A stretch of DNA of 6,263 nt from Candidatus Saccharicenans sp. (GTDB taxonomy: Bacteria > Acidobacteriota > Aminicenantia > Aminicenantales > Saccharicenantaceae). The position numbers and the translations under genes were made by a program. The stretch is from positions 1-6,263 of the forward strand of contig JANLGB010000010.1 in NCBI GenBank assembly GCA_024653405.1, in the 5' to 3' direction. Shown piece after piece: positions 1-6,263 of this stretch (position 1 is its first letter; each line of letters begins with the position of its first letter). The notes under the pieces were generated by a model. It did not search any database. It saw only the letters and a list, made by a program, of their open reading frames with translations, and had not been told where the DNA came from.

Positions 1-272
1 CCCAGAAAAAGCAGGTGGACGGGATACTCTGCCTGGGTGTCCTGATCAGGGGCGAAACCCCTCACTTTGATTTTCTCAGCGCCGAGGTCACCAAGGGACT
101 GGCCCAGGTTGCCCTGGAGGAAGGACTGCCGGTGGCTTATGGCATCCTGACGGTAGAAACCATGGAGCAGGGTATAGAACGGGCCGGGACCAAAGCCGGC
201 AACAAGGGTTATAACACGGCCATGGCCCTGGTGGAAATGTTGAACCTGTTGCAGGAAGCCAAGCTCAAGTAA
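1..272 (+). CDS. ribH: 6,7-dimethyl-8-ribityllumazine synthase, 3' part (5' end outside window)
   Basis: Cytoplasmic enzyme of riboflavin biosynthesis. It condenses 5-amino-6-ribitylamino-uracil with 3,4-dihydroxy-2-butanone 4-phosphate to give 6,7-dimethyl-8-ribityllumazine, the substrate of riboflavin synthase. About 89 codons are visible; family members are near 155 residues, so roughly the first 65 are missing. The frame is open from the window edge (first full codon at 3), so the GTG at 15 is an internal valine and not a start. The diagnostic segment [13 protein letters not shown] holds the family's catalytic histidine (codon 63-65). It is followed by the LPVAYGILT strand and by [11 protein letters not shown], the phosphate-binding and interface region near the C-terminus, which closely resembles E. 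coli RibE (RisB). The gene ends in TAA 22 nt before nusB, a common pairing that suggests cotranscription. Nothing looks damaged. Identity is secure. Confidence 0.97.
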   Translation, partial: QKKQVDGILCLGVLIRGETPHFDFLSAEVTKGLAQVALEEGLPVAYGILTVETMEQGIERAGTKAGNKGYNTAMALVEMLNLLQEAKLK

Positions 273-294
273 CGTCCAGGAAAGATTTCAGACC

Positions 295-723
295 ATGGGA
301 AAAAGAAGAAAAGCCCGGGAGTGTGCTTTACAGATTCTGTTCCAGCTGGAATTTAGCAGCGATGACCTTTCGCCGGTCCTGAAGGATTATTGGGCCCGGC
401 AAAATGTCCCGGCCGAGACCAGGGAATACAGCGAGTGGCTGGTCCGGGGAATCTGCGAGCACCGGGCCGAAATCGACCGGACCATCCAGAAGGCTTCGCG
501 CCATTGGCGGCTGGAGCGGATGGCCACGGTAGACCGCAATATCCTGCGGATTGCCGTTTTTGAAATGCTCTACGAAAAGAACCTGGCCCCGTCGATCATC
601 ATGGACGAGGCCATAGAAATTGCCAAGAAATATTCCGGGCAGGAAGCGGCCAATTTCGTCAACGGCATTCTGGACGGGGTCAACCGCTGGCTTCAGAACC
701 CGCCTCCCCCGGACAAGGGCTGA
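295..723 (+). CDS. nusB: Transcription antitermination factor NusB
   Basis: Small all-helical RNA-binding protein. In the known family it pairs with NusE (ribosomal protein S10), binds boxA RNA in rRNA leaders and helps RNA polymerase read through terminators. The product has 142 residues; E. coli NusB has 139. The arginine-rich N-terminus (residues 3-8) is the usual RNA-contacting start. The core signature WRLERMATVDRNILRIA spans about 71-87, followed by the conserved DEAIEIAKKY (104-113) and FVNGILD (121-127). The tail after W132 is short and proline-rich (NPPPPDKG) and is probably disordered. The ATG is supported by AGGAAAG at 278-284, 10 nt upstream, and by the fact that the N-terminal basic motif begins at once. 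It lies 22 nt after ribH and 35 nt before lysS, with no terminator seen on either side, so it is probably part of the same transcript. Identity is firm. Confidence 0.97.
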   Translation: MGKRRKARECALQILFQLEFSSDDLSPVLKDYWARQNVPAETREYSEWLVRGICEHRAEIDRTIQKASRHWRLERMATVDRNILRIAVFEMLYEKNLAPSIIMDEAIEIAKKYSGQEAANFVNGILDGVNRWLQNPPPPDKG

Positions 724-758
724 CTCAGTTCAGATTACTGCCAGCCGAGAGGTGTCAG

Positions 759-2279
759 ATGAGCCAAGAACAGGACAGAAAAGACCTGGAACTGAAATTA
801 GTCCAGGAAGAATTGAGCGACCAGGAACTAATCCGCCTGGAGAAATGGAAGAAGCTGAGGGAAAAAGGCCTGGAGGTTTTTCCCCACAAGGCCGAGGTCA
901 GCCACTCGGTATTTGAGGTAGTTCGGGACTTTTCCCCGCTGACCAAAGAAGAACTGGAGGCCAAGAACTTCCGGGTCAAGGTCCCGGGCCGGATTATGAC
1001 CATCCGGAAAATGGGCCGGGCCACCTTTTTCCACATTGCCGATTGCCGCCACCGGCTCCAGGTTTATCTCCGAGAAGACCTGGTCGGTCGAGATAATTAT
1101 GAACTATTTGACCTGTTTGATATCGGCGATGTCCTGCTCATTGAAGGCCGTCTGTTCCGGACGAAAACCGGGGAGCTGACCGTCCTGGCCGAGAGGTTCA
1201 GCTTCCTGGCCAAGTCGTTTCATCCTCTCCCGGAAAAATGGCACGGGCTGCAGGATGTCGAGCTGCGTTACCGCAAGCGCTACCTGGACCTGATCATGAA
1301 CCCGGAGTCAAGTCAGACCTTCAGGATCAGGAGCCAGATAGTCAGCGGCCTGAGGAAATTCTTAGAGGACCGGGGGTTCATCGAAGTGGAAACTCCGATG
1401 ATGCAGGTTATCCCCGGTGGGGCCCTGGCCAGGCCTTTCAAGACTTTTCACAATGCCCTGGGAATTGACCTGTACCTGCGTATCGCTCCCGAACTCTACC
1501 TGAAGCGGCTGGTGGTTGGCGGCCTGGAAAAGGTTTATGAAATCAACCGCAGTTTCCGCAATGAGGGTGTGGACTCCCAGCACAACCCTGAGTTCACCAT
1601 GCTGGAGTTCTACCAGGCCTATATCGACTACCACCAGTTGATGGACCTGACCGAAGAACTTTTCGTCTACCTGGCCCGGGAAATTCACGGCCGGGAAGAA
1701 TTGCCCTTCGGGGAAGAAACCATTTCTTTCAAGAGGCCTTGGAAGAGGTTGAAATACCAAGAGGCCATCAGGCAGTTCAGCGGACTGGCCCCTTCCAAAC
1801 TGGATGACCCGGCTGGCCTGATGGAGTTAGCTGCGGGCCTAACGCCCGACAAGAAGCCGACCACTTATGCCCGGGCCCTGGATGTGATTTTTGATAAGCT
1901 GGTCAAGGACAAGATTATCCAGCCGACTTTTATCATCAACCCACCCCGGGAGATATCGCCCTTGGCCAAGGCTGACCCGGCCCACCCGGAAGAAGCCTGC
2001 CGTTTTGAGCTGGTAATAGCCGGGATGGAAATAGCCAATGCTTTTTCGGAGCTGACCGATCCCTTCGAACAGCGCCGACGGTTTGAGGAACAGGCAGCCA
2101 TGCGCCAGACTGGAGATGAAGAGTCGCACCTGGTGGACCTGGATTATGTTGAGGCTCTGGAATACGGCCTGCCGCCGACCGGGGGCGAGGGTATCGGCAT
2201 CGACCGCCTGACTATGATTCTGGCCAATAAGAAATCGATCCGGGAAGCGATTCTCTTCCCGCTGCTGAAACCACGCTAA
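759..2279 (+). CDS. lysS: Lysine--tRNA ligase (class II LysRS)
   Basis: Cytoplasmic enzyme that joins lysine to tRNA-Lys using ATP. The product has 506 residues (E. coli LysS has 505) and aligns along its whole length. Residues 1-60 form the charged, helical N-terminal part. About 70-170 is the OB-fold anticodon-binding domain (VPGRIMTIRKMGRATFF and following). The rest is the class II catalytic core. Motif 1 is RGFIEVETP with P213; motif 2 is EINRSFRNEG with the ATP-binding R267; motif 3 is GIGIDRL with R483. Lysine-pocket residues matching E. coli E240, E278, Y280, N424, F426 and E428 are present as E245, E283, Y285, N427, F429 and E431, so it should be active. The ATG at 759 has GAGG at 749-752, 6 nt upstream. 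It sits between nusB and lolC with gaps of 35 and 25 nt. No editing or fusion domain is seen. Confidence 0.98.
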   Translation: MSQEQDRKDLELKLVQEELSDQELIRLEKWKKLREKGLEVFPHKAEVSHSVFEVVRDFSPLTKEELEAKNFRVKVPGRIMTIRKMGRATFFHIADCRHRLQVYLREDLVGRDNYELFDLFDIGDVLLIEGRLFRTKTGELTVLAERFSFLAKSFHPLPEKWHGLQDVELRYRKRYLDLIMNPESSQTFRIRSQIVSGLRKFLEDRGFIEVETPMMQVIPGGALARPFKTFHNALGIDLYLRIAPELYLKRLVVGGLEKVYEINRSFRNEGVDSQHNPEFTMLEFYQAYIDYHQLMDLTEELFVYLAREIHGREELPFGEETISFKRPWKRLKYQEAIRQFSGLAPSKLDDPAGLMELAAGLTPDKKPTTYARALDVIFDKLVKDKIIQPTFIINPPREISPLAKADPAHPEEACRFELVIAGMEIANAFSELTDPFEQRRRFEEQAAMRQTGDEESHLVDLDYVEALEYGLPPTGGEGIGIDRLTMILANKKSIREAILFPLLKPR

Positions 2280-2304
2280 GGACAGGGCTGCAGGTGAACC
2301 GGAA

Positions 2305-3522
2305 ATGAGTTTCGAATTATTCCTGGCCCGCCGCTACCTGACTGCCAGGCGGAAACAGGCCTTTATTTCCATGATAACTTCGGTCTCCATCCTGGGAGTG
2401 ACCATCGGAGTCATGGCCCTGGTTATCGCCCTGTCCCTCATCACCGGTTTCCAGGAAGATGTCCAGGCCAAGATTCTGGGAGCCACCTCCCACCTGATGA
2501 TCTCCGACCTGTCGGGAGAGGGCCTGAAAAATTACCGGGAACTGGCGGCCGAAATCGGCCGGATACCGGAAATAGAAGCGGTCACCCCGGTTATTTATAA
2601 CACCGTACTGATACTCGGCCCGGCCCGCAATGCCGGAGCCCTGTTGAAAGGGCTGGATTTCCAGGAAGAAACCAGGGTGGCTGGCTGGTTGCAGCGCCTA
2701 CAGGCTGGCCAGCTGCCGGCGCCCGGGTCCCAGGAAGAAATCCTCCTGGGCAAGGACCTGGCCGCCAGCCTGGGGGTTTCAGTGGGAGACCCGGTTAATG
2801 TTCTAATTCCATCGGGGCGGTTAACTCCGGTCGGGCTGCTGCCCCGGACCAGGACCTTCCGGGTGAGTGGGCTCTTTGATTCCGGTTTGTATGAATTCGA
2901 TTCTTCCACCGCCCTCATCTCTCTCGACCTGGCCCAGAAGCTTTTCAACCTGCCGGCCAGGGTTTCTTACCTCCAGGTCAGGATCAAGGACATTTTCCAG
3001 GCGGAAAAGGTGGCTGAAAAAATCTACCGGCTGACCAGCCCCGGAATCTATATCACCACCTGGATGGAACTTAACCGCTCGCTATTTTCTGCCTTGAAGC
3101 TGGAAAAAACCCTGCTATTTCTGACCATCACCCTGATCGTGGTGGTGGCCGCCTTGAACATCATCGCCAGCCTGGTGCTGATGGTCATGGAAAAGACCAG
3201 GGATATCGGGGTGCTGATGGCCATGGGGGCTACCGCCCGAAACATCAGGAAGATCTTTTTTCTCCAGGGCGCCATCATCGGAGTGGTGGGGACCAGCCTG
3301 GGTCTGGTCCTGGGCCTGGCCTGGTGCTGGCTGGCCAACACCTTCAAGCTGATCAAGGTCCCGGTAGATATTTACCAGATTTCATACGTGCCGTTTCATG
3401 CCAAGCCCCTGGACCTGGCCCTGATCGTCCTGGTCACCCTGGCCATAACCTTCATTTCAACCGTGTTTCCCTCGCGCCGGGCGGCCAGGATTGACCCGGT
3501 TCAGGCACTGAAATACGAGTAG
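2305..3522 (+). CDS. lolC: Lipoprotein-releasing ABC transporter permease, LolC/LolE family (LolC-like)
   Basis: Inner-membrane permease of the Lol system. With LolD it pulls mature lipoproteins out of the inner membrane and hands them to the periplasmic carrier LolA. The 405-residue length is typical of the family (about 400). The topology is classic: a first membrane helix at about 24-46 after a basic N-terminus, a large periplasmic domain (about 47-265), then three helices at about 270-295, 318-340 and 371-391 in the FtsX-type domain. The conserved cytoplasmic coupling segment MEKTRDIGVLMAMGAT is at 295-310, and the usual ending PSRRAARIDPVQALKYE closes the protein. Residues 173-185 (LTPVGLLPRTRTF) resemble the E. 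coli LolC Hook that grips LolA, which is why I choose lolC over lolE. The start has a strong AGGTGA at 2292-2297, 7 nt upstream. Only one permease gene is present here, so it may work as a homodimer (LolF-like) unless a partner is encoded elsewhere. Confidence 0.93.
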   Translation: MSFELFLARRYLTARRKQAFISMITSVSILGVTIGVMALVIALSLITGFQEDVQAKILGATSHLMISDLSGEGLKNYRELAAEIGRIPEIEAVTPVIYNTVLILGPARNAGALLKGLDFQEETRVAGWLQRLQAGQLPAPGSQEEILLGKDLAASLGVSVGDPVNVLIPSGRLTPVGLLPRTRTFRVSGLFDSGLYEFDSSTALISLDLAQKLFNLPARVSYLQVRIKDIFQAEKVAEKIYRLTSPGIYITTWMELNRSLFSALKLEKTLLFLTITLIVVVAALNIIASLVLMVMEKTRDIGVLMAMGATARNIRKIFFLQGAIIGVVGTSLGLVLGLAWCWLANTFKLIKVPVDIYQISYVPFHAKPLDLALIVLVTLAITFISTVFPSRRAARIDPVQALKYE

Positions 3523-3542
3523 CCAGAGCGGGAAAAGAGAAG

Positions 3543-4256
3543 ATGATGCTGATGCAAAATGACCAAGTGACAGTCAGGACAGAAAATCTGGGCAAGGCCT
3601 ACCCTCTGCCCGATAACCAGTGGCTGCGGGTTTTTGAGGGCCTCAATTTTGAATTGCGGGCCGGCGAGCTGGTGGCGGTGATGGGAGTTTCTGGAGTGGG
3701 CAAAACTACTTTCCTGAACATAATCGGCGGATTGGACCGGCCGACCGAAGGCCGGGTCTTCTTGCAGGGTCAGGACCTGTGGGAAAAGAGCCCGGAGGAA
3801 ATCGCTCTGTTGCGAAACAGGTTTATCGGTTTCGTATTTCAATTCTACCATCTGCTGCCGGAATTCTCGGCCCTGGAAAACGTGGCCATTCCCCTGTTAA
3901 TCGCCGGCCGCAGCCGGGAAGAGGCCCTGGACAGGGCCGCCCGGGCCCTGGAGGAAGTGGGCATGAGCTCCAGGGAAGGAGCCCGGCCGGCCCAGCTATC
4001 CGGGGGAGAGCAGCAGCGGGTGGCCGTGGCCCGGGCTCTGGTCACCGGGCCGGGATTGCTGCTGGCCGATGAGCCCACCGGTAACCTTGACTGGAAGACG
4101 GGCGAGCGCATCCTCCAGCTGATAATAGACCTGCACCGGAAGAAGGGGTTATCCTCCGTCCTGGTTACCCACAACGAAAAAATCGCCCGTTTTTGCCATA
4201 AGGCTTATGTTCTGGAAGCCGGCCGGATGAAACTTTTTGAGGGCCTGGCTGGTTAA
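3543..4256 (+). CDS. lolD: Lipoprotein-releasing system ATP-binding protein LolD
   Basis: Cytoplasmic ATPase of the Lol transporter; ATP hydrolysis drives lipoprotein release through the LolC/E permease encoded 20 nt upstream. The product has 237 residues (E. coli LolD has 233). All ABC elements are in order: Walker A GVSGVGKTT (K54), Q-loop Q100 inside FVFQFYHLLPEFSALENV (a stretch typical of LolD as opposed to other MacB/FtsE-type ATPases), signature LSGGEQQR (152-159), Walker B LLLADEPTG with D176 and E177, and H-loop H210. The start is uncertain: ATG occurs at 3543, 3546 and 3552. Purine-rich GGGAAAAG (3530-3537) suits 3543 with 5-nt spacing, while AGAGAAG (3536-3542) suits 3552 with 9-nt spacing; only three residues are at stake. 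The gene ends with TAA followed directly by another in-frame TAA (4257-4259). The family call is secure and the LolD subtype is very likely, given the motif and neighbour. Confidence 0.95.
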   Translation: MMLMQNDQVTVRTENLGKAYPLPDNQWLRVFEGLNFELRAGELVAVMGVSGVGKTTFLNIIGGLDRPTEGRVFLQGQDLWEKSPEEIALLRNRFIGFVFQFYHLLPEFSALENVAIPLLIAGRSREEALDRAARALEEVGMSSREGARPAQLSGGEQQRVAVARALVTGPGLLLADEPTGNLDWKTGERILQLIIDLHRKKGLSSVLVTHNEKIARFCHKAYVLEAGRMKLFEGLAG

Positions 4257-4311
4257 TAACTCTAGGTGGCCGGCAACTTTAGTGGAAAAGACGACAGGCT
4301 GGCCCGACTCT

Positions 4312-4340
4312 TTGAAAAATGGCCGTTAATATGGTATAAA
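4312..4340 (+). promoter_or_regulatory. Candidate sigma-70-type promoter just upstream of bamA
   Basis: TTGAAA (4312-4317) and TATAAA (4335-4340) are separated by exactly 17 bp, each matching five of six bases of the sigma-70 consensus. They lie in an AT-rich patch inside the 87-nt lolD-bamA gap, the longest gap in the window. The -10 element ends only 3 nt before the ATG at 4344 and 9 nt before the in-frame ATG at 4350. A transcript from it would therefore start at or within the first codons and would be leaderless or almost so. This would fit the absence of a Shine-Dalgarno site at either ATG. It is an inference from sequence alone; AT-rich patches upstream of genes give chance matches, and bamA may simply be transcribed from the upstream operon. 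Confidence 0.4.
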
Positions 4341-4343
4341 GTT

Positions 4344-6263
4344 ATGTCAATGAGAAGACTTGGCCTGGTTATATTCATATTATTCATCTTAGCTGCCGTT
4401 TCCCTGTCCGCCCAGGAGATTATCGAGAAAATCGAAGTCATCGGCAATGACCGCATTTCCCAGGAAACTATCATCTACTACCTGTCATCGCGGGAAGGTG
4501 ATTTCTACAATGAAGCCCTGCTGAAAAAGGACTTCAAGGTTCTCTGGTCAACGGGCTTCTTCTCCGACCTGAGAATCGAGGAGCAGGACGGGACCAGGGG
4601 CAAAATCATCAGGATCTTCGTTGAGGAGAATCCGGTTATCAAGAACGTGGTCTTCCGCACGGGAAAGAAAGTTAAGGAGAACGACATCGTCAGCAAGCTC
4701 AAGGAAAAGGACGAGTATATAGCTCCTCATTCCCATTACAATCCTTACCGGGTGCAGCGGGCCAGGAAGACCATTAAAGAGCTGCTGGAGGACAAGGGCC
4801 TGCAGGCGGCCCGGATCGAGGCCGAGCTGGTGACCAGGGCCAACAACGAGGTGGACCTGGTTTTCCGGATCGATGAGGGAGCCAGGCTGCGGGTAGGGGA
4901 GGTGGTCTTCGTCGGGCGGACCAAGATCCCTGATAGCTTCCTGGTGGAAGCCATGAAGGACAACCGGCAGCACAGCCTGATCAACTGGATTGCCAACAAA
5001 GACGTCTTCAAGAAGAACAAGCTGGAAGATAACCTGGCCGAAATCAAGAAGAAGTTGCAGGAATACGGCTACATGGAAGCTACGGTCGGTGAACCGCGGT
5101 TTGAGGAAATTACCAAAAAGGATGTGCTGTTCAGCAAGCAGAAGATGATGCGGATTATCATCCCGGTCGAGCCCGGTCATGTCTACCGCACCGGCGAGAT
5201 CAAGATAGAAGGCAACAAGTTTTTCACCACCAGGTACCTGCAAACCCTGGTCAAGCTCCAGCCCGGCGAGATTTACAGTTCCAAGAAAAGAGAAAAAACT
5301 GTGGAATCCATGGGCGAGAGTTACCGCAATTTTGCCTTCCTCTATGCCCAGGTCATCCCGGTGGAAAACCTGGACCCCAAGAACAAAGTGGTCAACGTCA
5401 CCTTCAACATCCAGGAAGGGGAAGTGGCTTTCCTGCGGCGGCTGGACTTCAAGGGCAACACCTTCACCAAGGACAAGGTGCTGCGGCGGGAGTTCCTGAT
5501 GCGGGAAGGGGACCGCTTCAGCCTGGCCGTTTTCAAGGACAGCCTGCTGCGTCTCAAGCAGCTGGGCCTGGTGGATGTGGAGAAGGAACCGGACATCAAG
5601 CCTGACCCGGAAAAGCCTTCTCAGATAGATGTTAACCTGAATGTTAAAGAATTGCAGCGCAATAATATTCAGTTCACTGCCGGCTACAGCGGCTACGAGG
5701 GTACTTTTATAGCTTTCAGTTATTCCACGGTTAATTTCCTGGGGACCGGGGAAACCCTGGACCTGACCCTACAGCACGGCAAGAGAGTCAAGAATTATAG
5801 CTTCGGCCTGAGCCAGCCCTATATTTTCGACAAGCCCATGACCGTGGGCTTCAATGTTTTTGACCGCAAGATTACCATACCCTACCTTTATAACCAGTTT
5901 GCCAAGGGCATCAGGTTGATGTTCGGCACCCGGGTTTATGGCTACTGGAGGTTCAATCTGAATTACAGCTTCCAGAAGCAGATCATGGAAATCCCCAGCT
6001 ACGAGGATGAGCAGGGCCAGCAATATTATTACAATCCCTATTTTTATCCCGGCAAATATTTCGTCAGCGCCCTGGAACCCATCCTCTACCGCTCGACCAT
6101 AGATAGCCCGTTGACCCCCAGCCGCGGTACTTTATACAATGTTTCTTTCCGTTTTGCCGGCAGCTTCCTCGGGGGGGATGTCCAGCTTTACCGGCCGAGA
6201 TTTGAATTCGCCCGCTATCAACCCCTGTTTTCTAACCATGTCCTGGGCTTTCACGTCGAATAT
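4344..6263 (+). CDS. bamA: Outer membrane protein assembly factor BamA (3' end outside window)
   Basis: Essential Omp85-family outer-membrane protein, the core of the BAM complex that folds and inserts beta-barrel proteins. The frame stays open from the ATG at 4344 through the last base, giving 640 codons; full-length BamA is usually 750-800 residues or more, so the barrel end is missing. Residues 1-23 are a signal peptide (RR, hydrophobic core, probable cleavage after LSA before QE). Five POTRA domains follow at about 24-97, 98-180, 181-279, 280-360 and 361-437, each marked by repeats such as KIEVIGN, VGEVVFVG, TGEIKIEGN and RRLDFKGN. The barrel begins near 440 (NIQFTAGYSGYEGT, NFLGTGE) and includes the usual SPLTPSRG turn at 588-595. 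The diagnostic VRGF loop would lie beyond the window. The start could be 4344 or 4350; neither has a clear Shine-Dalgarno site. The Lol genes just upstream give a shared outer-membrane biogenesis context. Confidence 0.97.
   Translation, partial: MSMRRLGLVIFILFILAAVSLSAQEIIEKIEVIGNDRISQETIIYYLSSREGDFYNEALLKKDFKVLWSTGFFSDLRIEEQDGTRGKIIRIFVEENPVIKNVVFRTGKKVKENDIVSKLKEKDEYIAPHSHYNPYRVQRARKTIKELLEDKGLQAARIEAELVTRANNEVDLVFRIDEGARLRVGEVVFVGRTKIPDSFLVEAMKDNRQHSLINWIANKDVFKKNKLEDNLAEIKKKLQEYGYMEATVGEPRFEEITKKDVLFSKQKMMRIIIPVEPGHVYRTGEIKIEGNKFFTTRYLQTLVKLQPGEIYSSKKREKTVESMGESYRNFAFLYAQVIPVENLDPKNKVVNVTFNIQEGEVAFLRRLDFKGNTFTKDKVLRREFLMREGDRFSLAVFKDSLLRLKQLGLVDVEKEPDIKPDPEKPSQIDVNLNVKELQRNNIQFTAGYSGYEGTFIAFSYSTVNFLGTGETLDLTLQHGKRVKNYSFGLSQPYIFDKPMTVGFNVFDRKITIPYLYNQFAKGIRLMFGTRVYGYWRFNLNYSFQKQIMEIPSYEDEQGQQYYYNPYFYPGKYFVSALEPILYRSTIDSPLTPSRGTLYNVSFRFAGSFLGGDVQLYRPRFEFARYQPLFSNHVLGFHVEY

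Noticed and set aside
620..916. Plus-strand frame overlapping the end of nusB and the start of lysS.
   Set aside because: It is an out-of-frame shadow of two well-supported genes, with proline/arginine/glycine-rich sequence and no convincing ribosome site.
1362..1760. Minus-strand open frame (132 codons) opposite lysS.
   Set aside because: It overlaps the LysRS motif 1 and motif 2 region, whose + strand reading is certain, and it has no recognisable domain or upstream signals.
4207..4252. Possible hairpin at the end of lolD (GCCGGCC pairing with GGCCTGGC), considered as a terminator.
   Set aside because: The stem needs a bulge, the loop is about 17 nt, and no U-run follows. It also lies inside coding sequence.
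4266..4343. In-frame GTG at 4266 would extend BamA by 26 codons, with no stop in between.
   Set aside because: No Shine-Dalgarno site precedes it and it follows a TAG at 4263. The extension would place a charged 26-residue segment ahead of an already complete signal peptide, and it crosses the candidate promoter. A short open run like this is expected by chance.
4548..5243. Long open frame on the minus strand (231 codons) opposite bamA.
   Set aside because: It lies wholly inside the clear BamA POTRA coding region, its protein shows no family motifs, and such antisense frames are common opposite genes rich in CTG and GCC codons.
1..6263. Words such as CCTGGCC and GGCCTGG recur throughout, resembling a dispersed repeat or uptake motif.
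   Set aside because: They fall mostly in coding sequence and follow from heavy use of CTG (Leu) and GCC (Ala) codons. I saw no conserved flanks or placement in gaps.

Overview
The window is a dense, single-strand housekeeping stretch from a Gram-negative (two-membrane) bacterium. All six genes lie on the + strand: the 3' end of ribH (lumazine synthase), nusB (antitermination factor), lysS (class II lysyl-tRNA synthetase), a lolC/E-type lipoprotein-release permease, lolD (its ATPase), and the first 640 codons of bamA (outer-membrane protein assembly). LolC, LolD and BamA together require an outer membrane with lipoproteins and beta-barrels. From general knowledge, lysS-lolC-lolD-bamA is an order met in delta-proteobacterial lineages such as Geobacter, and I believe in some Acidobacteriota-like groups. 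The mid-50s G+C (judged by eye) and the CGG/AGG-rich arginine codons fit such a host. I cannot assign a phylum with confidence from this window.

Layout: ribH (1-272, 5'-truncated), 22-nt gap, nusB (295-723), 35-nt gap, lysS (759-2279), 25-nt gap, lolC (2305-3522), 20-nt gap, lolD (3543-4256, followed at once by a second in-frame TAA), 87-nt gap, bamA (4344-6263, running off the window). The first four gaps are short. The nusB, lysS and lolC starts have clear Shine-Dalgarno sites, and lolD has a weaker purine-rich one, so ribH to lolD is probably read as one transcript. The gap before bamA is different: it is longer, AT-rich near its end, has no evident Shine-Dalgarno site, and carries a sigma-70-like TTGAAA-N17-TATAAA pair almost touching the bamA start.

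How the genes work together: ribH and nusB are a common pair (riboflavin synthesis and rRNA antitermination) with no strict functional link, and lysS supplies charged tRNA-Lys. The last three genes form an envelope-biogenesis block. LolC and LolD extract mature lipoproteins from the inner membrane for transfer to the outer membrane, and BamA inserts beta-barrel proteins there with lipoprotein partners that themselves need the Lol pathway.

I saw no RNA genes, mobile elements, CRISPR arrays, long repeats, frameshifts or pseudogenes, and no unknown genes. No gene-free stretch exceeds 100 bases. I do not see a new biological system here. The observations most worth checking are the bamA start and promoter, and the LolA-binding Hook-like segment in the only LolC/E permease of the locus.
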